Positions 33,345 to 41,882 of a stretch of 64,000 nucleotides of DNA are shown here, one piece after another. The stretch comes from Faecalibacterium prausnitzii. GTDB taxonomy: Bacteria > Bacillota > Clostridia > Oscillospirales > Ruminococcaceae. Each line of letters begins with the position of its first letter. The stretch's first letter is position 1. The notes beneath the pieces were generated by a model. The model was not told the DNA's origin. It was given only the letters and a program-made list of their open reading frames with translations, and made no database searches. The translations under genes were made by a program, and so were the position numbers. The stretch spans positions 1-64,000 of the forward strand of contig NZ_PXUP01000001.1 in assembly GCF_003324185.1 (NCBI RefSeq), written 5' to 3'.

Positions 33345-34703
33345 ATGAAATCGTCCAAATTTACATCCACTCCCCTGTTTCCACGGCAGGCGCTGGTGGC
33401 GCTGCTGCTGCCGCTGATCGCGGAGCAGGCGTTAAGCGTGACCATTGGTCTGGCTGATACTTTGATGGTATCCTCGGTGGGCGAAGCCGCCGTGTCCGGC
33501 GTGAGCCTTGTGGACAGCTTCAACACCCTGATGATCCAGATCATGAGCGCGCTGGCCACCGGCGGTGCGGTGGTCACCAGCCAGTACATCGGCCATCAGG
33601 AGCCAAAAAACGCCAAGGCGGCGGCGGCGCAGATTTTATTCGTGCTGTCCAGTTTCAGTGTGCTGGTGGCGGCGGTGGTCATCGGCGGGCGGCACGCCAT
33701 CCTGCGGGGCATCTTCGGCTCCATTGATGCGGACGTGATGCACTACGCCGAGACCTACTTTCTGCTTTCGGCGCTGAGCTATCCCTTCATTGGCCTGTAC
33801 AACGCCGGTGCGGCGCTGTTCCGGGCGCAGGGCAACAGCAAGATCAGTATGCTGTCCAGTCTGGTGATGAACGTGGTGAACATCGGCGGCAACGCGGTGC
33901 TGATCTACGGCTTCGGCATGGGGGTCATGGGCGCGGCGCTTGCCAGCCTTGTGTCCCGCGCCATTGCCTGCGCGGTGGTGTTGTATCTGCTGCAAAAGCC
34001 GGGCTGCGCCCTGCGGGTGGACAGCCTGCGGGCAATGGTACCGAACGGCGGGCTGATCCGGCGCATCCTGCGGGTGGGCATCCCTGCCGGCATTGAGAAC
34101 GGGATGTTCCAGATCGGCAAGCTGTCGGTCTCCAGCCTGACCTCCACCCTTGGCACGGCAGCCATTGCCGCAAATGCGGTGGCAAATACCACCACCACCT
34201 TTTTGAACATCCCCGCCAACGCCGTGGGCATGGCTGCCCTGACCGTGGTAGGCCAGTGTCTGGGCGCAGGCGAAAAGGAGCAGGCAGTGTACTACTCCCG
34301 CCGCCTGATGCTGACCGCCTACTGCGGTGCGTGGGTGATGAACCTGTCGGCCTTCTTCTTCGCCAACCGGTTCGCGGTGTCCCTGTTCAACCTCTCGCCG
34401 GAGGCGCAGGCCATGGCGCTGGACATCATGGTGTGGTTTAACATCGTTTCCCTGTTCGTGTGGCCGTCCAGCTTTACCCTGCCCAACATCCTGCGCGCCG
34501 CCGGTGATGCCCGGTTTACCATGACCGTGAGCATCGTGTCCATGTGGACGTTCCGGGTGGGCTTCTGCTATCTGGCCGTGCTGTGCTTCGGCGGCGGGCT
34601 GCTGAGCATCTGGATGGGTATGTATCTGGACTGGGTGTTCCGCTCGCTGTGCTTCTATCTGCGCTTCCGCCGCGGCAGCTGGCTGGAGCAGAGTGTGATC
34701 TGA
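33345..34703 (+). CDS. MATE-family efflux transporter
   Basis: A 452-residue MATE protein (VALLLPLIAEQALSVTIGLA, then ADTLMVSSVGEAAVSGVSLV). The ATG at 33345 follows GGAGGA. It has twelve predicted membrane segments and no acidic signature that would tell Na+ from H+ coupling. It differs from the other two MATE proteins here. The palindrome ahead of its promoter suggests regulation by a small repressor not encoded nearby. Confidence 0.88.
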   Translation: MKSSKFTSTPLFPRQALVALLLPLIAEQALSVTIGLADTLMVSSVGEAAVSGVSLVDSFNTLMIQIMSALATGGAVVTSQYIGHQEPKNAKAAAAQILFVLSSFSVLVAAVVIGGRHAILRGIFGSIDADVMHYAETYFLLSALSYPFIGLYNAGAALFRAQGNSKISMLSSLVMNVVNIGGNAVLIYGFGMGVMGAALASLVSRAIACAVVLYLLQKPGCALRVDSLRAMVPNGGLIRRILRVGIPAGIENGMFQIGKLSVSSLTSTLGTAAIAANAVANTTTTFLNIPANAVGMAALTVVGQCLGAGEKEQAVYYSRRLMLTAYCGAWVMNLSAFFFANRFAVSLFNLSPEAQAMALDIMVWFNIVSLFVWPSSFTLPNILRAAGDARFTMTVSIVSMWTFRVGFCYLAVLCFGGGLLSIWMGMYLDWVFRSLCFYLRFRRGSWLEQSVI

Positions 34704-34824
34704 TTTTTTCTTTTTGCAGGAAACCGCCGCTCTGATTCGTATTATCAGCAGAAGAACGATGGTATTTTTTACAAGTTCCACAAATTATTTTTTCAGCACT
34801 TGACAAAGTTTTCACCTTTCGTTC

Positions 34825-34853
34825 TTGCAATCTTCATCGTTCGGGCGTATAAT
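34825..34853 (+). promoter_or_regulatory. Promoter of the PAP2 phosphatase gene
   Basis: TTGCAA (34825-34830) and TATAAT (34848-34853), spacer 17 bp. Confidence 0.65.
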
Positions 34854-34900
34854 TTCTCAATGCTATCGAGTTCTGCTCTTCTGCAAAAGGAGGCTATTCT

Positions 34901-35557
34901 ATGAAACGCAGCTGGCTTGCGCGCCACCCGGTCGGGTTCATGGCGCTGTATTCTATATTTTATCTTTCCGTTTTTCACTATCTGGAGGCAAACGTCCCCC
35001 TGCGCAGCATTCTGGTGCACTGCCGTCTGGACGATCTGATCCCCTTCTGCAAATATGCGGTGATCCCCTACTTTGCATGGTTCGTATGGATCCCCTTCAC
35101 CCTGTTCTATCTGCTGTGGAAAGCCCCGCGTGAGGACTTCTGGCGGCTGTGCCTGCCGCTGTTCTCCGGCATGACCATTGCACTGGCGTGCTACGCCGTG
35201 CTGCCCACAGCGCTGGACCTGCGCCCCTACTGGGTGCCGGGCAGCGATATCTTTGCGCGGGTGGTGCGCTTTTTGTACCGCACCGACACCGCCACCAACG
35301 TCTGCCCTTCCATCCATGTGTTCAACTCGGTGACACTGCTGCTGGCGTACTACCGCAGCCATATCTTTGATGCACCGCGCCGCCGCTGGATGCGTCCCGC
35401 AGCCGCTGTGCTGTGCATTTCCATCGTCTGCTCCACCGTGCTGCTCAAGCAGCACAGCTGCATCGATGTGGCCTTGGGTGCGCTGCTGGCACTGGCGCTG
35501 GACAGTGCCTTTACCGCCGCCGAGCGCAGCCAGCTGCCCCAGGTGCGGAGAGCTTAA
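34901..35557 (+). CDS. PAP2-family membrane phosphatase
   Basis: A 218-residue protein with about six membrane segments. The PAP2 signature is split as usual: CPSIHVFNSV (about 131-140) with the catalytic His, and VLLKQHSCIDVALG (about 185-198) with the second His and the Asp. The first motif (KxxxxxxRP) is only weakly seen around LDLRPYW. Relatives dephosphorylate phosphatidic acid or isoprenoid pyrophosphates, possibly overlapping in function with UppP at 44573. AGGAGG precedes the ATG. Confidence 0.82.
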   Translation: MKRSWLARHPVGFMALYSIFYLSVFHYLEANVPLRSILVHCRLDDLIPFCKYAVIPYFAWFVWIPFTLFYLLWKAPREDFWRLCLPLFSGMTIALACYAVLPTALDLRPYWVPGSDIFARVVRFLYRTDTATNVCPSIHVFNSVTLLLAYYRSHIFDAPRRRWMRPAAAVLCISIVCSTVLLKQHSCIDVALGALLALALDSAFTAAERSQLPQVRRA

Positions 35558-35566
35558 GGAAGAAAG

Positions 35567-35614
35567 AAAAAGCGACTCCTGTCAGCGCCTTTGGCGCTGG
35601 CAGGGGTCGTTTTT
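35567..35614. terminator. Bidirectional terminator between PAP2 and gluQ
   Basis: CGACTCCTGTCAGCGCC and GCGCTGGCAGGGGTCG form a long stem with a short loop and run into TTTTTT on plus and an A-rich run on the left. Confidence 0.85.
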
Positions 35615-35626
35615 TCATTTCCTTTT

Positions 35627-36598
35627 TTAAAACAGCCCCTCGGGCAGGCAGATATCCTGCTTGGGGACTTTTGTCCACGCAAAGTCCGGCACAAGGCTTT
35701 CCGGGGTGCGGGGTGCCGGCTCCGGCTGCAAGCCGTAGGCATACGCCAGCTTACCGATGATCTCCGGGGCGGTGTACTTTGCCCGCAGGTTTTCAAGGCT
35801 CTGGTCGCCGTCCCGCTTGGACAGCCGCCGCCCGTCCGCTGCCAGCAGCAACGGGCAGTGGGCAAAGCGGGGCGGCTGCAGACCCAGCAGACGATACAGG
35901 TACAGCTGCCGCGCCGTGGAGGATAGCAGGTCTGCCCCGCGCACCACCTCGGTGACGCCCATGCGGGCATCGTCCACCACCACCGCCAACTGATAGGCAA
36001 ACACGCCGTCTGCCCGGCGCAGATAGAAATCACCGCAGTCCCGCAGCAGGTTTTCCGTGTGGGTGCCCATGCAGCCGTCCGTAAAGGTGATCTCCTCATC
36101 CGGCACCATCAGGCGGTAGGCAGGGGCTTTCTTTTTGCGTTTTTCCGCGATCTCTTCCGGCGTCAGCCCCCGGCAGGTGCCCGGGTAGATGACGTTGCCG
36201 TCCGAGGTGTGGGGTGCGCTGGCGGCGTGCAGCTGAGAGCGGGAGCAAAAGCAGGGGTACACCAGCCCCCTCTGTTCCAGCTTGCGGTAGCTTTGGGTAT
36301 AGATGTCCCCGCATTCGCTCTGGTAATAGGGTGCGTGTGCGCCGCCGGTGCTGCCGCCCTCGTCCCATGTAAGCCCCAGCCACGCAAGGTCCTGCTCCAG
36401 CAAGTCGGCATAAACGCGGGGACAGCGCTCGGCGTCCAGATCCTCGATGCGCAGCACGATGCGCCCGCCCTGACTTTTTGCGCTGAGCCATGCCAGCAGG
36501 CTGCACGCCAGATTGCCCAGATGCAGCCGTCCGCTGGGGCTGGGCGCAAAGCGCCCGGTGACCGGGCGGCTGGTGGATACAGGGGCTTTGTTTTGCAT
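35627..36598 (-). CDS. gluQ: Glutamyl-queuosine tRNA(Asp) synthetase
   Basis: Attaches glutamate to the queuosine base of tRNA(Asp). The 323-residue product is a shortened class I GluRS catalytic domain without the anticodon-binding half. Signature HIGH-type motif PSGRLHLGN, Cys ligands in the CFCSRS...GTC segment (zinc site, about 115-145), and LSKRDGD as the KMSKS-type loop. The ATG at 36598 follows AAAGGAAG. Its presence implies queuosine use. It stands alone with its own terminator. Confidence 0.88.
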   Translation of the reverse strand: MQNKAPVSTSRPVTGRFAPSPSGRLHLGNLACSLLAWLSAKSQGGRIVLRIEDLDAERCPRVYADLLEQDLAWLGLTWDEGGSTGGAHAPYYQSECGDIYTQSYRKLEQRGLVYPCFCSRSQLHAASAPHTSDGNVIYPGTCRGLTPEEIAEKRKKKAPAYRLMVPDEEITFTDGCMGTHTENLLRDCGDFYLRRADGVFAYQLAVVVDDARMGVTEVVRGADLLSSTARQLYLYRLLGLQPPRFAHCPLLLAADGRRLSKRDGDQSLENLRAKYTAPEIIGKLAYAYGLQPEPAPRTPESLVPDFAWTKVPKQDICLPEGLF

Positions 36599-36670
36599 GG
36601 GTGTGCTTCCTTTCGCTTTTACTGGTTTTTTCTCATTATAAGCCCTTGCTGTGCAAAGGTCAATGCGCAT

Positions 36671-36707
36671 AAAAAAGCCGCCGCAGGCGGCAATGCCTGC
36701 GGCGGCT
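36671..36707 (-). terminator. Terminator of the alpha-glucoside operon
   Basis: GCCGCCGCAGGC and GCCTGCGGCGGC form a 12-bp stem; the minus strand then runs into TTTTTT. Confidence 0.85.
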
Positions 36708-36721
36708 GTAAGGTCGGCTGC

Positions 36722-38080
36722 TCAGTGCAGCTCCGGCCAGTAGCCCTTGTTGGCTTCGATCATATCGTCCAGAATGGCCTTGGCAACGTTCATGCTGGGC
36801 ACAGTCTTGTTCAGGGTGAAGGCCTGCAGCACCTTCTCGTAGCTGCCTTCCACGCAGCCCTCCACCAGCAGCTTTTCGCTGTTGAGCTGCTGCATCATCA
36901 AGCCCTGCTGGAACAGCGGGATGTTGTCCCGGGCAATGACCTCCGGGCCGTTCTTGCCGATGTAAGCGGGCAGCTCCACCATTGCGTCATAGGGCATATT
37001 GGGGATCGCGCCGCGGTTCTCGGTGATGATGAGGAAGCGTGCCTTGGTGTCGTTCTTCAGCGCAGCGGAAAGATCTGCGATCCAGTCGCCGTGGCTGCCG
37101 GCATAGAAGGTGTTGGCGTCCACTTCGCCGGTCTTGAGGTAGTGGTCGATGCCGTCGAACAGGTTCTTTTCGCGGGTCTCCTCCACCTCGTTGGCGCGGG
37201 TGTGGTTCGGGTCCGAGTGCTCCACGAACTCCTTGGCCTGCAGATAGTAGTTCAGGTAGGTGTTGGGCAGGTACTCCGGGAAGTTTTCCATGATCTCGTA
37301 CTCGCCCTTCCACACATAGTACCAGCTGCCCTTGGTGTGGCGGTTCTGGCTGCTGGAGGAAGTCAGCGCGCCCATGCCCTTGAGGTAGCTTTCCGGCAGA
37401 AGGATCTTGTTCTCCTTGATGTAGGCGCGCAGCTTGGGCATCAGATCCTCGCCGTGGTACTGGATGGAGGTGAACCAGCCGAAGTGGTTCAGGCCAAAGT
37501 AATCGTAGACGATCTCCTTCTTGTTCTGGATGCCCATGGCAGCTGCCACCACGTCAATGATGGCGATGGGCATATCGCAGATGTTGATGATCCGTGCCTT
37601 CGGGCGCAGCTTGCGGCAGGCTTCGGATACGATGGCGGCGGGGTTGGAGTAGTTCAGGATCCAGTAGTCCTTCTTGGCATACTTTTCCACATCGTCGATC
37701 AGCTTGATCATGGGGAAGATGGTGCGCATTCCGTAGGCCATGCCGCCGCAGCCGCAGGTCTCCTGTCCCACGCAGCCGTGGCGCAGAGGGATCTTTTCGT
37801 CCTGCTCCCGCATGGCGTAGCCGCCCACGCGCATCTGGGCAAACACAAAAGAGGTGTCCGTGTAAGCCTGCTGCACATCGGTGGTGACCACCAGCTTGAT
37901 GTCGGTATTCAGCTCCTTGTGCAGGACCCAGTCCACCACAACGGCAACCTTGTCCTGCCGCTCCTTGTTGATGTCGAACAGACGGATCTCGTCCACTTCC
38001 AGTTCTTCCCGGCGCAGGGCGATGGATTTGACGATACCGGCGGTAAAAGTGCTACCGCCGCCAGCGATGGTAATGACCAT
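36722..38080 (-). CDS. 6-phospho-alpha-glucosidase, glycoside hydrolase family 4
   Basis: Splits phosphorylated disaccharides such as maltose 6'-phosphate using NAD+ and a divalent metal. The 452-residue protein starts with the NAD-binding ITIAGGGSTFTAGIV. It has the QETCGCGGMAYGMR segment (about 107-120) and the CDMP motif (NICDMPIA, about 172) that marks the 6-phospho-alpha-glucosidases of family 4; GLNHFGWF holds the next metal ligand. It follows the PTS gene in the operon, which delivers its substrate. Confidence 0.9.
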   Translation of the reverse strand: MVITIAGGGSTFTAGIVKSIALRREELEVDEIRLFDINKERQDKVAVVVDWVLHKELNTDIKLVVTTDVQQAYTDTSFVFAQMRVGGYAMREQDEKIPLRHGCVGQETCGCGGMAYGMRTIFPMIKLIDDVEKYAKKDYWILNYSNPAAIVSEACRKLRPKARIINICDMPIAIIDVVAAAMGIQNKKEIVYDYFGLNHFGWFTSIQYHGEDLMPKLRAYIKENKILLPESYLKGMGALTSSSSQNRHTKGSWYYVWKGEYEIMENFPEYLPNTYLNYYLQAKEFVEHSDPNHTRANEVEETREKNLFDGIDHYLKTGEVDANTFYAGSHGDWIADLSAALKNDTKARFLIITENRGAIPNMPYDAMVELPAYIGKNGPEVIARDNIPLFQQGLMMQQLNSEKLLVEGCVEGSYEKVLQAFTLNKTVPSMNVAKAILDDMIEANKGYWPELH

Positions 38081-38149
38081 AGTTAAACGCTCCTTTTTTG
38101 TATTTTTCAGGTTAGCCCGGCGCAGTCCGCCGGGGCGCGGAAAAGCGGT

Positions 38150-39709
38150 TTACTGGTTTTCCAGCTGTGCTTCCACAGCACGCTTGATATCGGCTACCTG
38201 CAGACCGTAAACGATCTGGATATCGGTACCCTTTTTCACGATGCCGCTGTTCGGCAGTTTGTTGATGGCAGCTTCGTCCAGCTTTGCGGGGTCCTTGATG
38301 TTTACCCGCAGGCGGGTGAAGCAGTTGTCCACCGACAGGATATTCTCCTTGCCGCCCAGACCGTCGATGACGCACTGCACCTCGGCAGCGTTCTTCACGC
38401 TTGCCTTCTTGGCGGGTGCATCGCTCCCCGCGGTCTCGGTGCTCACCTCTTCCCGGCCGGGGGTGTGCAGGTTGAAGGCCTTGATCAGCAGGGTGAACAC
38501 CACAAAGTACACTGCGATCTGGCACAGCGCCAGCAGGTACAGGGTGGGATAGTTGGTCTTATCTGCACCGGCGGAAAGGTTCATCAGAATCGAGCCGAGG
38601 AGGTTGGTGGTAAAGCCGGTGACATGGAAGATGTGCAGCAGCACGATGAACAGGCCGGAAATGCAGGCGTGTGCCACCCACAGGATGGGCGCAGAGAAGC
38701 AGAACATGAAGTCCAGCGGCTCGGTGATGGAAGCCAGAGAAGCGGTAAAGGCCAGCGGCACCAGAACGGCAGCGGTCTTTTTGCGGTTCTCCTTGCGGGC
38801 GCAGAAGATGAAGGCCGCCACGATGCCAAAGTAGCCGAAGGTCTTGGTGAAGCCGGTGTACATCCACACGATGCCGTCCGAGAAGGGCAGACCCATGCTG
38901 TACTCCATCATCATGACGATGTAGGAGCCGGTGTAGGTGGCATCGCCCACGGTCAGGCTGTTGCCCAGTGCAGAGAACTGGAAGGGGGTGTAGATGAGGT
39001 GGTGCAGGCCGGTGGGGATGAGGAAGCGCTCCAAAAAGCCGTACAGGAACAGGCCGAAGTTGCCGGAGGTGGCGATCAGGTCGGTCAGTGCGCTGATCAC
39101 GTTCTGCACCGGCGGCCAGAAGAAGCAGGAGCCAAAGCCGAACAGGATGGAAAAGACCACCATGCAGGTAAAGGACCAGCGGTTGCCGGAATAGATCTGG
39201 GTGATGATGCCCTTGAACTGCTTTTCACAGGTGCGGTTGTACACCCAGCCGCAGACCAAGCCCAGCAGGATGCCGCCGAACACGCCCATATCCACCGTCT
39301 GGATGCCGAACACGGTGGACTGACCGGTGCCGTACAGACCCACCATCGGGTCAGGCTCTGCCAGCATACCCAGCTGGGTCAGGGTGACGTTGCCGGCGGT
39401 CAGGTACATAAAGTAGCTCATCAGGCCGATGATGGCAGCCTGCTGCTTGTTCTTTTTGGCAAGCGCCGCTGCGATGCCCACGCAGAACATCAGGCTGAGG
39501 TTGTTGATGATGACCATGATGCAGTTGTAGATCAGCTGTCCCAGCAGCTTGATAGGGGTCCACTGCAGAACGGGGATCATCGCACTAAGGCTTGTGCTGG
39601 TAAGCAATGCGCCCAGCACAAGGATCAGGCCTGCTGCCGAGATATACGACAGCGGTGAGAGCATGGCTTTGGAGAACTTTTCCAAGCCATTCATGACTTT
39701 TTCTTTCAT
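38150..39709 (-). CDS. Alpha-glucoside-specific PTS EIICB component
   Basis: A 519-residue sugar transporter. The EIIC domain (about 10-420) has about ten membrane segments. The EIIB domain (about 435-519) has the phosphorylation site at Cys463 (SVDNCFTRLRV). No EIIA domain is present, so a general glucose-type EIIA elsewhere must donate phosphate. Operon position before the CDMP-type hydrolase points to maltose or another alpha-glucoside. GAGGAG precedes the ATG. Confidence 0.9.
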   Translation of the reverse strand: MKEKVMNGLEKFSKAMLSPLSYISAAGLILVLGALLTSTSLSAMIPVLQWTPIKLLGQLIYNCIMVIINNLSLMFCVGIAAALAKKNKQQAAIIGLMSYFMYLTAGNVTLTQLGMLAEPDPMVGLYGTGQSTVFGIQTVDMGVFGGILLGLVCGWVYNRTCEKQFKGIITQIYSGNRWSFTCMVVFSILFGFGSCFFWPPVQNVISALTDLIATSGNFGLFLYGFLERFLIPTGLHHLIYTPFQFSALGNSLTVGDATYTGSYIVMMMEYSMGLPFSDGIVWMYTGFTKTFGYFGIVAAFIFCARKENRKKTAAVLVPLAFTASLASITEPLDFMFCFSAPILWVAHACISGLFIVLLHIFHVTGFTTNLLGSILMNLSAGADKTNYPTLYLLALCQIAVYFVVFTLLIKAFNLHTPGREEVSTETAGSDAPAKKASVKNAAEVQCVIDGLGGKENILSVDNCFTRLRVNIKDPAKLDEAAINKLPNSGIVKKGTDIQIVYGLQVADIKRAVEAQLENQ

Positions 39710-39795
39710 CGTGTAATACTCCTCACTTTTTGACTTGACTGTTTTGGGGGATGATTTCTATTCCGCAGGGCTTCCGGACGCCCTGTTGAAGCGTT

Positions 39796-40614
39796 TTATC
39801 CTACGATCTTGGTCAGGTGGATGAGCAGATAGACCTGCTCCTGATGATCCAGCTCGTAATCAAATTCCTGCCGCAGATAGGCATTGATGCGCTGCAAGCA
39901 CACCTCGTTGCGGCTGTCGCGCTGCAAAAGCACCGTGTACATGGACTCCAGCCCGGCGTCCTGCCAAGGAGTGTGCCGCAGAATGCGCGCCGCCAGAAAC
40001 TTGAGGTGTACGGTCAGGCGGGTGGTCTCAAGGCTTTCTTCCTCAAAGGTGCAGTGATAGGTATCACAGATGATCTCCTTGACCGCCTTGACGAACTTTA
40101 CGGTATCGTAGGCCAGCGCGCCGTCCGCCGCACCGGCTACCAGATGCAGGGCAATGTAGCCCGCTTCGTCCTCCGGCAGCTGTACGCCGCAGAACTGCCG
40201 GACAAGTTCCAGCGCCCTTTGCCCCACCGCGTACTCCTTCGGGTACAGCATCCGGGTCTCCGAGAGCATGAGGTTGGGCAGAAAAGTACCCTTTTCCACA
40301 CGTTCCAGCGCAAAACTGATGTGGTCCACCAGCGAGATGGTGCTTTTGCTGCTGAGCAGGATGCCCTGCTCCTCTGCCGCCAGCGAGATGCGCTCGGCGG
40401 CCTGCATCACCTGCGGGGTAACGTTATCCAGCATCTTGAGGAACTTGGTCTGCAGCTCGTTCTGCACATAGTACACCTTGGAAACGCGGCTTTTGTCGAT
40501 CACGTCCCCCGGGCGGCGGCCAAACCCAAGCCCGTTGCCCACGAGAATGGCTTCCCTGCCGTCCGGCATGACCACCGACACCGCATTGTTATTGAATACC
40601 TTTACAGCCTGCAT
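39796..40614 (-). CDS. licT: BglG/LicT-family transcriptional antiterminator
   Basis: A 272-residue antiterminator. The RNA-binding CAT domain is residues 1-56 (AVKVFNNNAVSVV; GNGLGFGRRPGDVID). Two PTS regulation domains follow (PRD1 about 65-165 and PRD2 about 175-272), with histidines in DHISFALERV and ALHLVAGA that the PTS phosphorylates. It binds the RAT-like site in its own leader and so allows transcription of the operon when the alpha-glucoside is present. The ATG at 40614 follows GGAGGAG. Confidence 0.9.
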   Translation of the reverse strand: MQAVKVFNNNAVSVVMPDGREAILVGNGLGFGRRPGDVIDKSRVSKVYYVQNELQTKFLKMLDNVTPQVMQAAERISLAAEEQGILLSSKSTISLVDHISFALERVEKGTFLPNLMLSETRMLYPKEYAVGQRALELVRQFCGVQLPEDEAGYIALHLVAGAADGALAYDTVKFVKAVKEIICDTYHCTFEEESLETTRLTVHLKFLAARILRHTPWQDAGLESMYTVLLQRDSRNEVCLQRINAYLRQEFDYELDHQEQVYLLIHLTKIVG

Positions 40615-40704
40615 CGCCGCACTCCTCCGCTTCCATGCCGCAGCTTTTATAAAAAGAAAAGGGCACAAGAACCAAAGGGATGCCGTTGCCGCCTTCCCTC
40701 TGAT

Positions 40705-40732
40705 GCTCATGCCTGATCGAACAGTTACACGC
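40705..40732 (-). promoter_or_regulatory. RAT-like antiterminator site in the licT leader
   Basis: On the minus strand GCGTGTAACTG-TTCGAT-CAGGCATGAGC matches the pattern of ribonucleic antiterminator sites (GTTACTG...CAGGCA). It lies about 30 bases after the promoter start and is followed by a T-rich stretch near 40660 that would be the terminator. Strong agreement in the conserved ACTG/CAGGCA core, weaker at the ends. Confidence 0.65.
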
Positions 40733-40759
40733 ACTGATAAATTCACTTGTCTGCCTTTG

Positions 40760-40788
40760 ATTATACGAGCCAGCGCGGAGAATGTCAA
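40760..40788 (-). promoter_or_regulatory. Promoter of the licT-PTS-hydrolase operon
   Basis: TTGACA (40788-40783) and TATAAT (40765-40760), both perfect, with a 17-bp spacer. Such a strong promoter fits control by antitermination downstream of it. Confidence 0.85.
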
Positions 40789-40870
40789 TGCGTGGAACTG
40801 CCCGAAATTCAAGCTGCATTTTTGTATATCCTGCACAGGTGCTGCTTGAAATTCGTCCTGCGCGGAACGA

Positions 40871-40899
40871 TTGACAACGCCGTGCGCAGAACGTATACT
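40871..40899 (+). promoter_or_regulatory. Promoter of the lipoprotein gene at 40963
   Basis: TTGACA (40871-40876) and TATACT (40894-40899), spacer 17 bp; about 65 bp before the start codon. Confidence 0.75.
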
Positions 40900-40962
40900 T
40901 AGGGTGTAGATCCCGCATTGCTCCGGCGGCTTGCCGGGGCACCAGTTACGGAGGTTTTTCTT

Positions 40963-41577
40963 ATGACATCGAAATATATCCGCTCCCTTGCGCTGCTGCT
41001 GTGCGCCGCTTTACTGGGCTGTCTGCTGGCAGCCTGCGGCGGCTCTGCAAGCAGCCCCGCATCCAGCGCTGCGCCCGCCTCGGACAGCGCATCCGCTTCC
41101 GGCAGCAGTGAGCTGCCTTCCTCCACCACAGAAGCCAACACCGGAGAGCTGAACCCCGGCAACTTTGACGAGAACTCGGTGTTCTCCATCACCGGCACGG
41201 AAAACGCCTTTGCGCCCTGTCTGGGCTGGGGGCCCGGGGTATCCGGCTGCTCCTTGAAATCGGTCATCGCGGCGGCATCGCTGCTGCACTGGGCCGAGGA
41301 CGCGCGGATGTCCAGCCGCTCCCCGGAAGCCATTCAGGATGCCTTTTACAGCTGGTACGACGGTCTGACCGACAACCAGCAGGAGGGCTTTGCCGAGGCA
41401 TGGCCGCTGGTCAAGGACGCCGCGCTGGACCTGCTCAGCGACAAGGACAGCATGACCGGCCGCATCGCGGACGCAGGGCTGGACGCTGACACCCTGCCCG
41501 GCTGCACCCTGAAAAACTGGCAGGCGCTGCAGACCGTGCTGGACGGCATTGTGCCGGAGACAAACGGCGAAGCTTAA
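40963..41577 (+). CDS. Lipoprotein of unknown function
   Basis: A 204-residue lipoprotein: a hydrophobic signal (IRSLALLLCAALLGCLLAA) with lipobox LAAC, then a Ser/Ala-rich linker (28-60), then a compact alpha-helical domain of about 140 residues with four cysteines (APCLGWGPGVSGCSLK; LPGCTLKNW). GGAGG precedes the ATG. It is monocistronic with its own promoter and terminator. No family recognised. Confidence 0.75.
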   Translation: MTSKYIRSLALLLCAALLGCLLAACGGSASSPASSAAPASDSASASGSSELPSSTTEANTGELNPGNFDENSVFSITGTENAFAPCLGWGPGVSGCSLKSVIAAASLLHWAEDARMSSRSPEAIQDAFYSWYDGLTDNQQEGFAEAWPLVKDAALDLLSDKDSMTGRIADAGLDADTLPGCTLKNWQALQTVLDGIVPETNGEA

Positions 41578-41585
41578 TAAAACAA

Positions 41586-41654
41586 AAAAGCATCTGCAAC
41601 CATCGCTTCTGAATTTCAGAATCAGCGATTTTGTTGCAGATGCTTTTTCTTTAG
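41586..41654 (+). terminator. Terminator after the lipoprotein gene
   Basis: AAAAAGCATCTGCAAC and TTGCAGATGCTTTTT form the outer stem. TCGCTTCTGA and TCAGAATCAGCGA pair inside. Confidence 0.8.
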
Positions 41655-41658
41655 CGGG

Positions 41659-41843
41659 CTCGCCCTCTCCGTCACCTACGGTGACACCTCTCCCAAAGGG
41701 AGAGGCCTTGGCAGAAAGATGAAGTCTGCGTGGACTGCCAAGGGCTCCCACTTTGAGGGACGACTTCCCCCGGTCGGGGGAAGATGTCGCGCAGCGACAA
41801 AAGGGGGAGTCTGGCATCGCGAAGCGATGGCTGAGAGGGCGAG
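41659..41843. repeat. MITE-like repeat family 2, copy B
   Basis: Same terminal inverted repeats as copy A, CTCGCCCTCTC (41659-41669) and GAGAGGGCGAG (41833-41843), 185 bp, with the same internal order: CACCTACGGTGACACC, CTCTCCC, GCCAAGGGCTCCC, CTTCCCCC/GGGGGAAG. No coding capacity. Confidence 0.85.
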
Positions 41844-41882
41844 GATGCTGACCATGTGCAGCATCCCTTCTGTTTCTGATTT

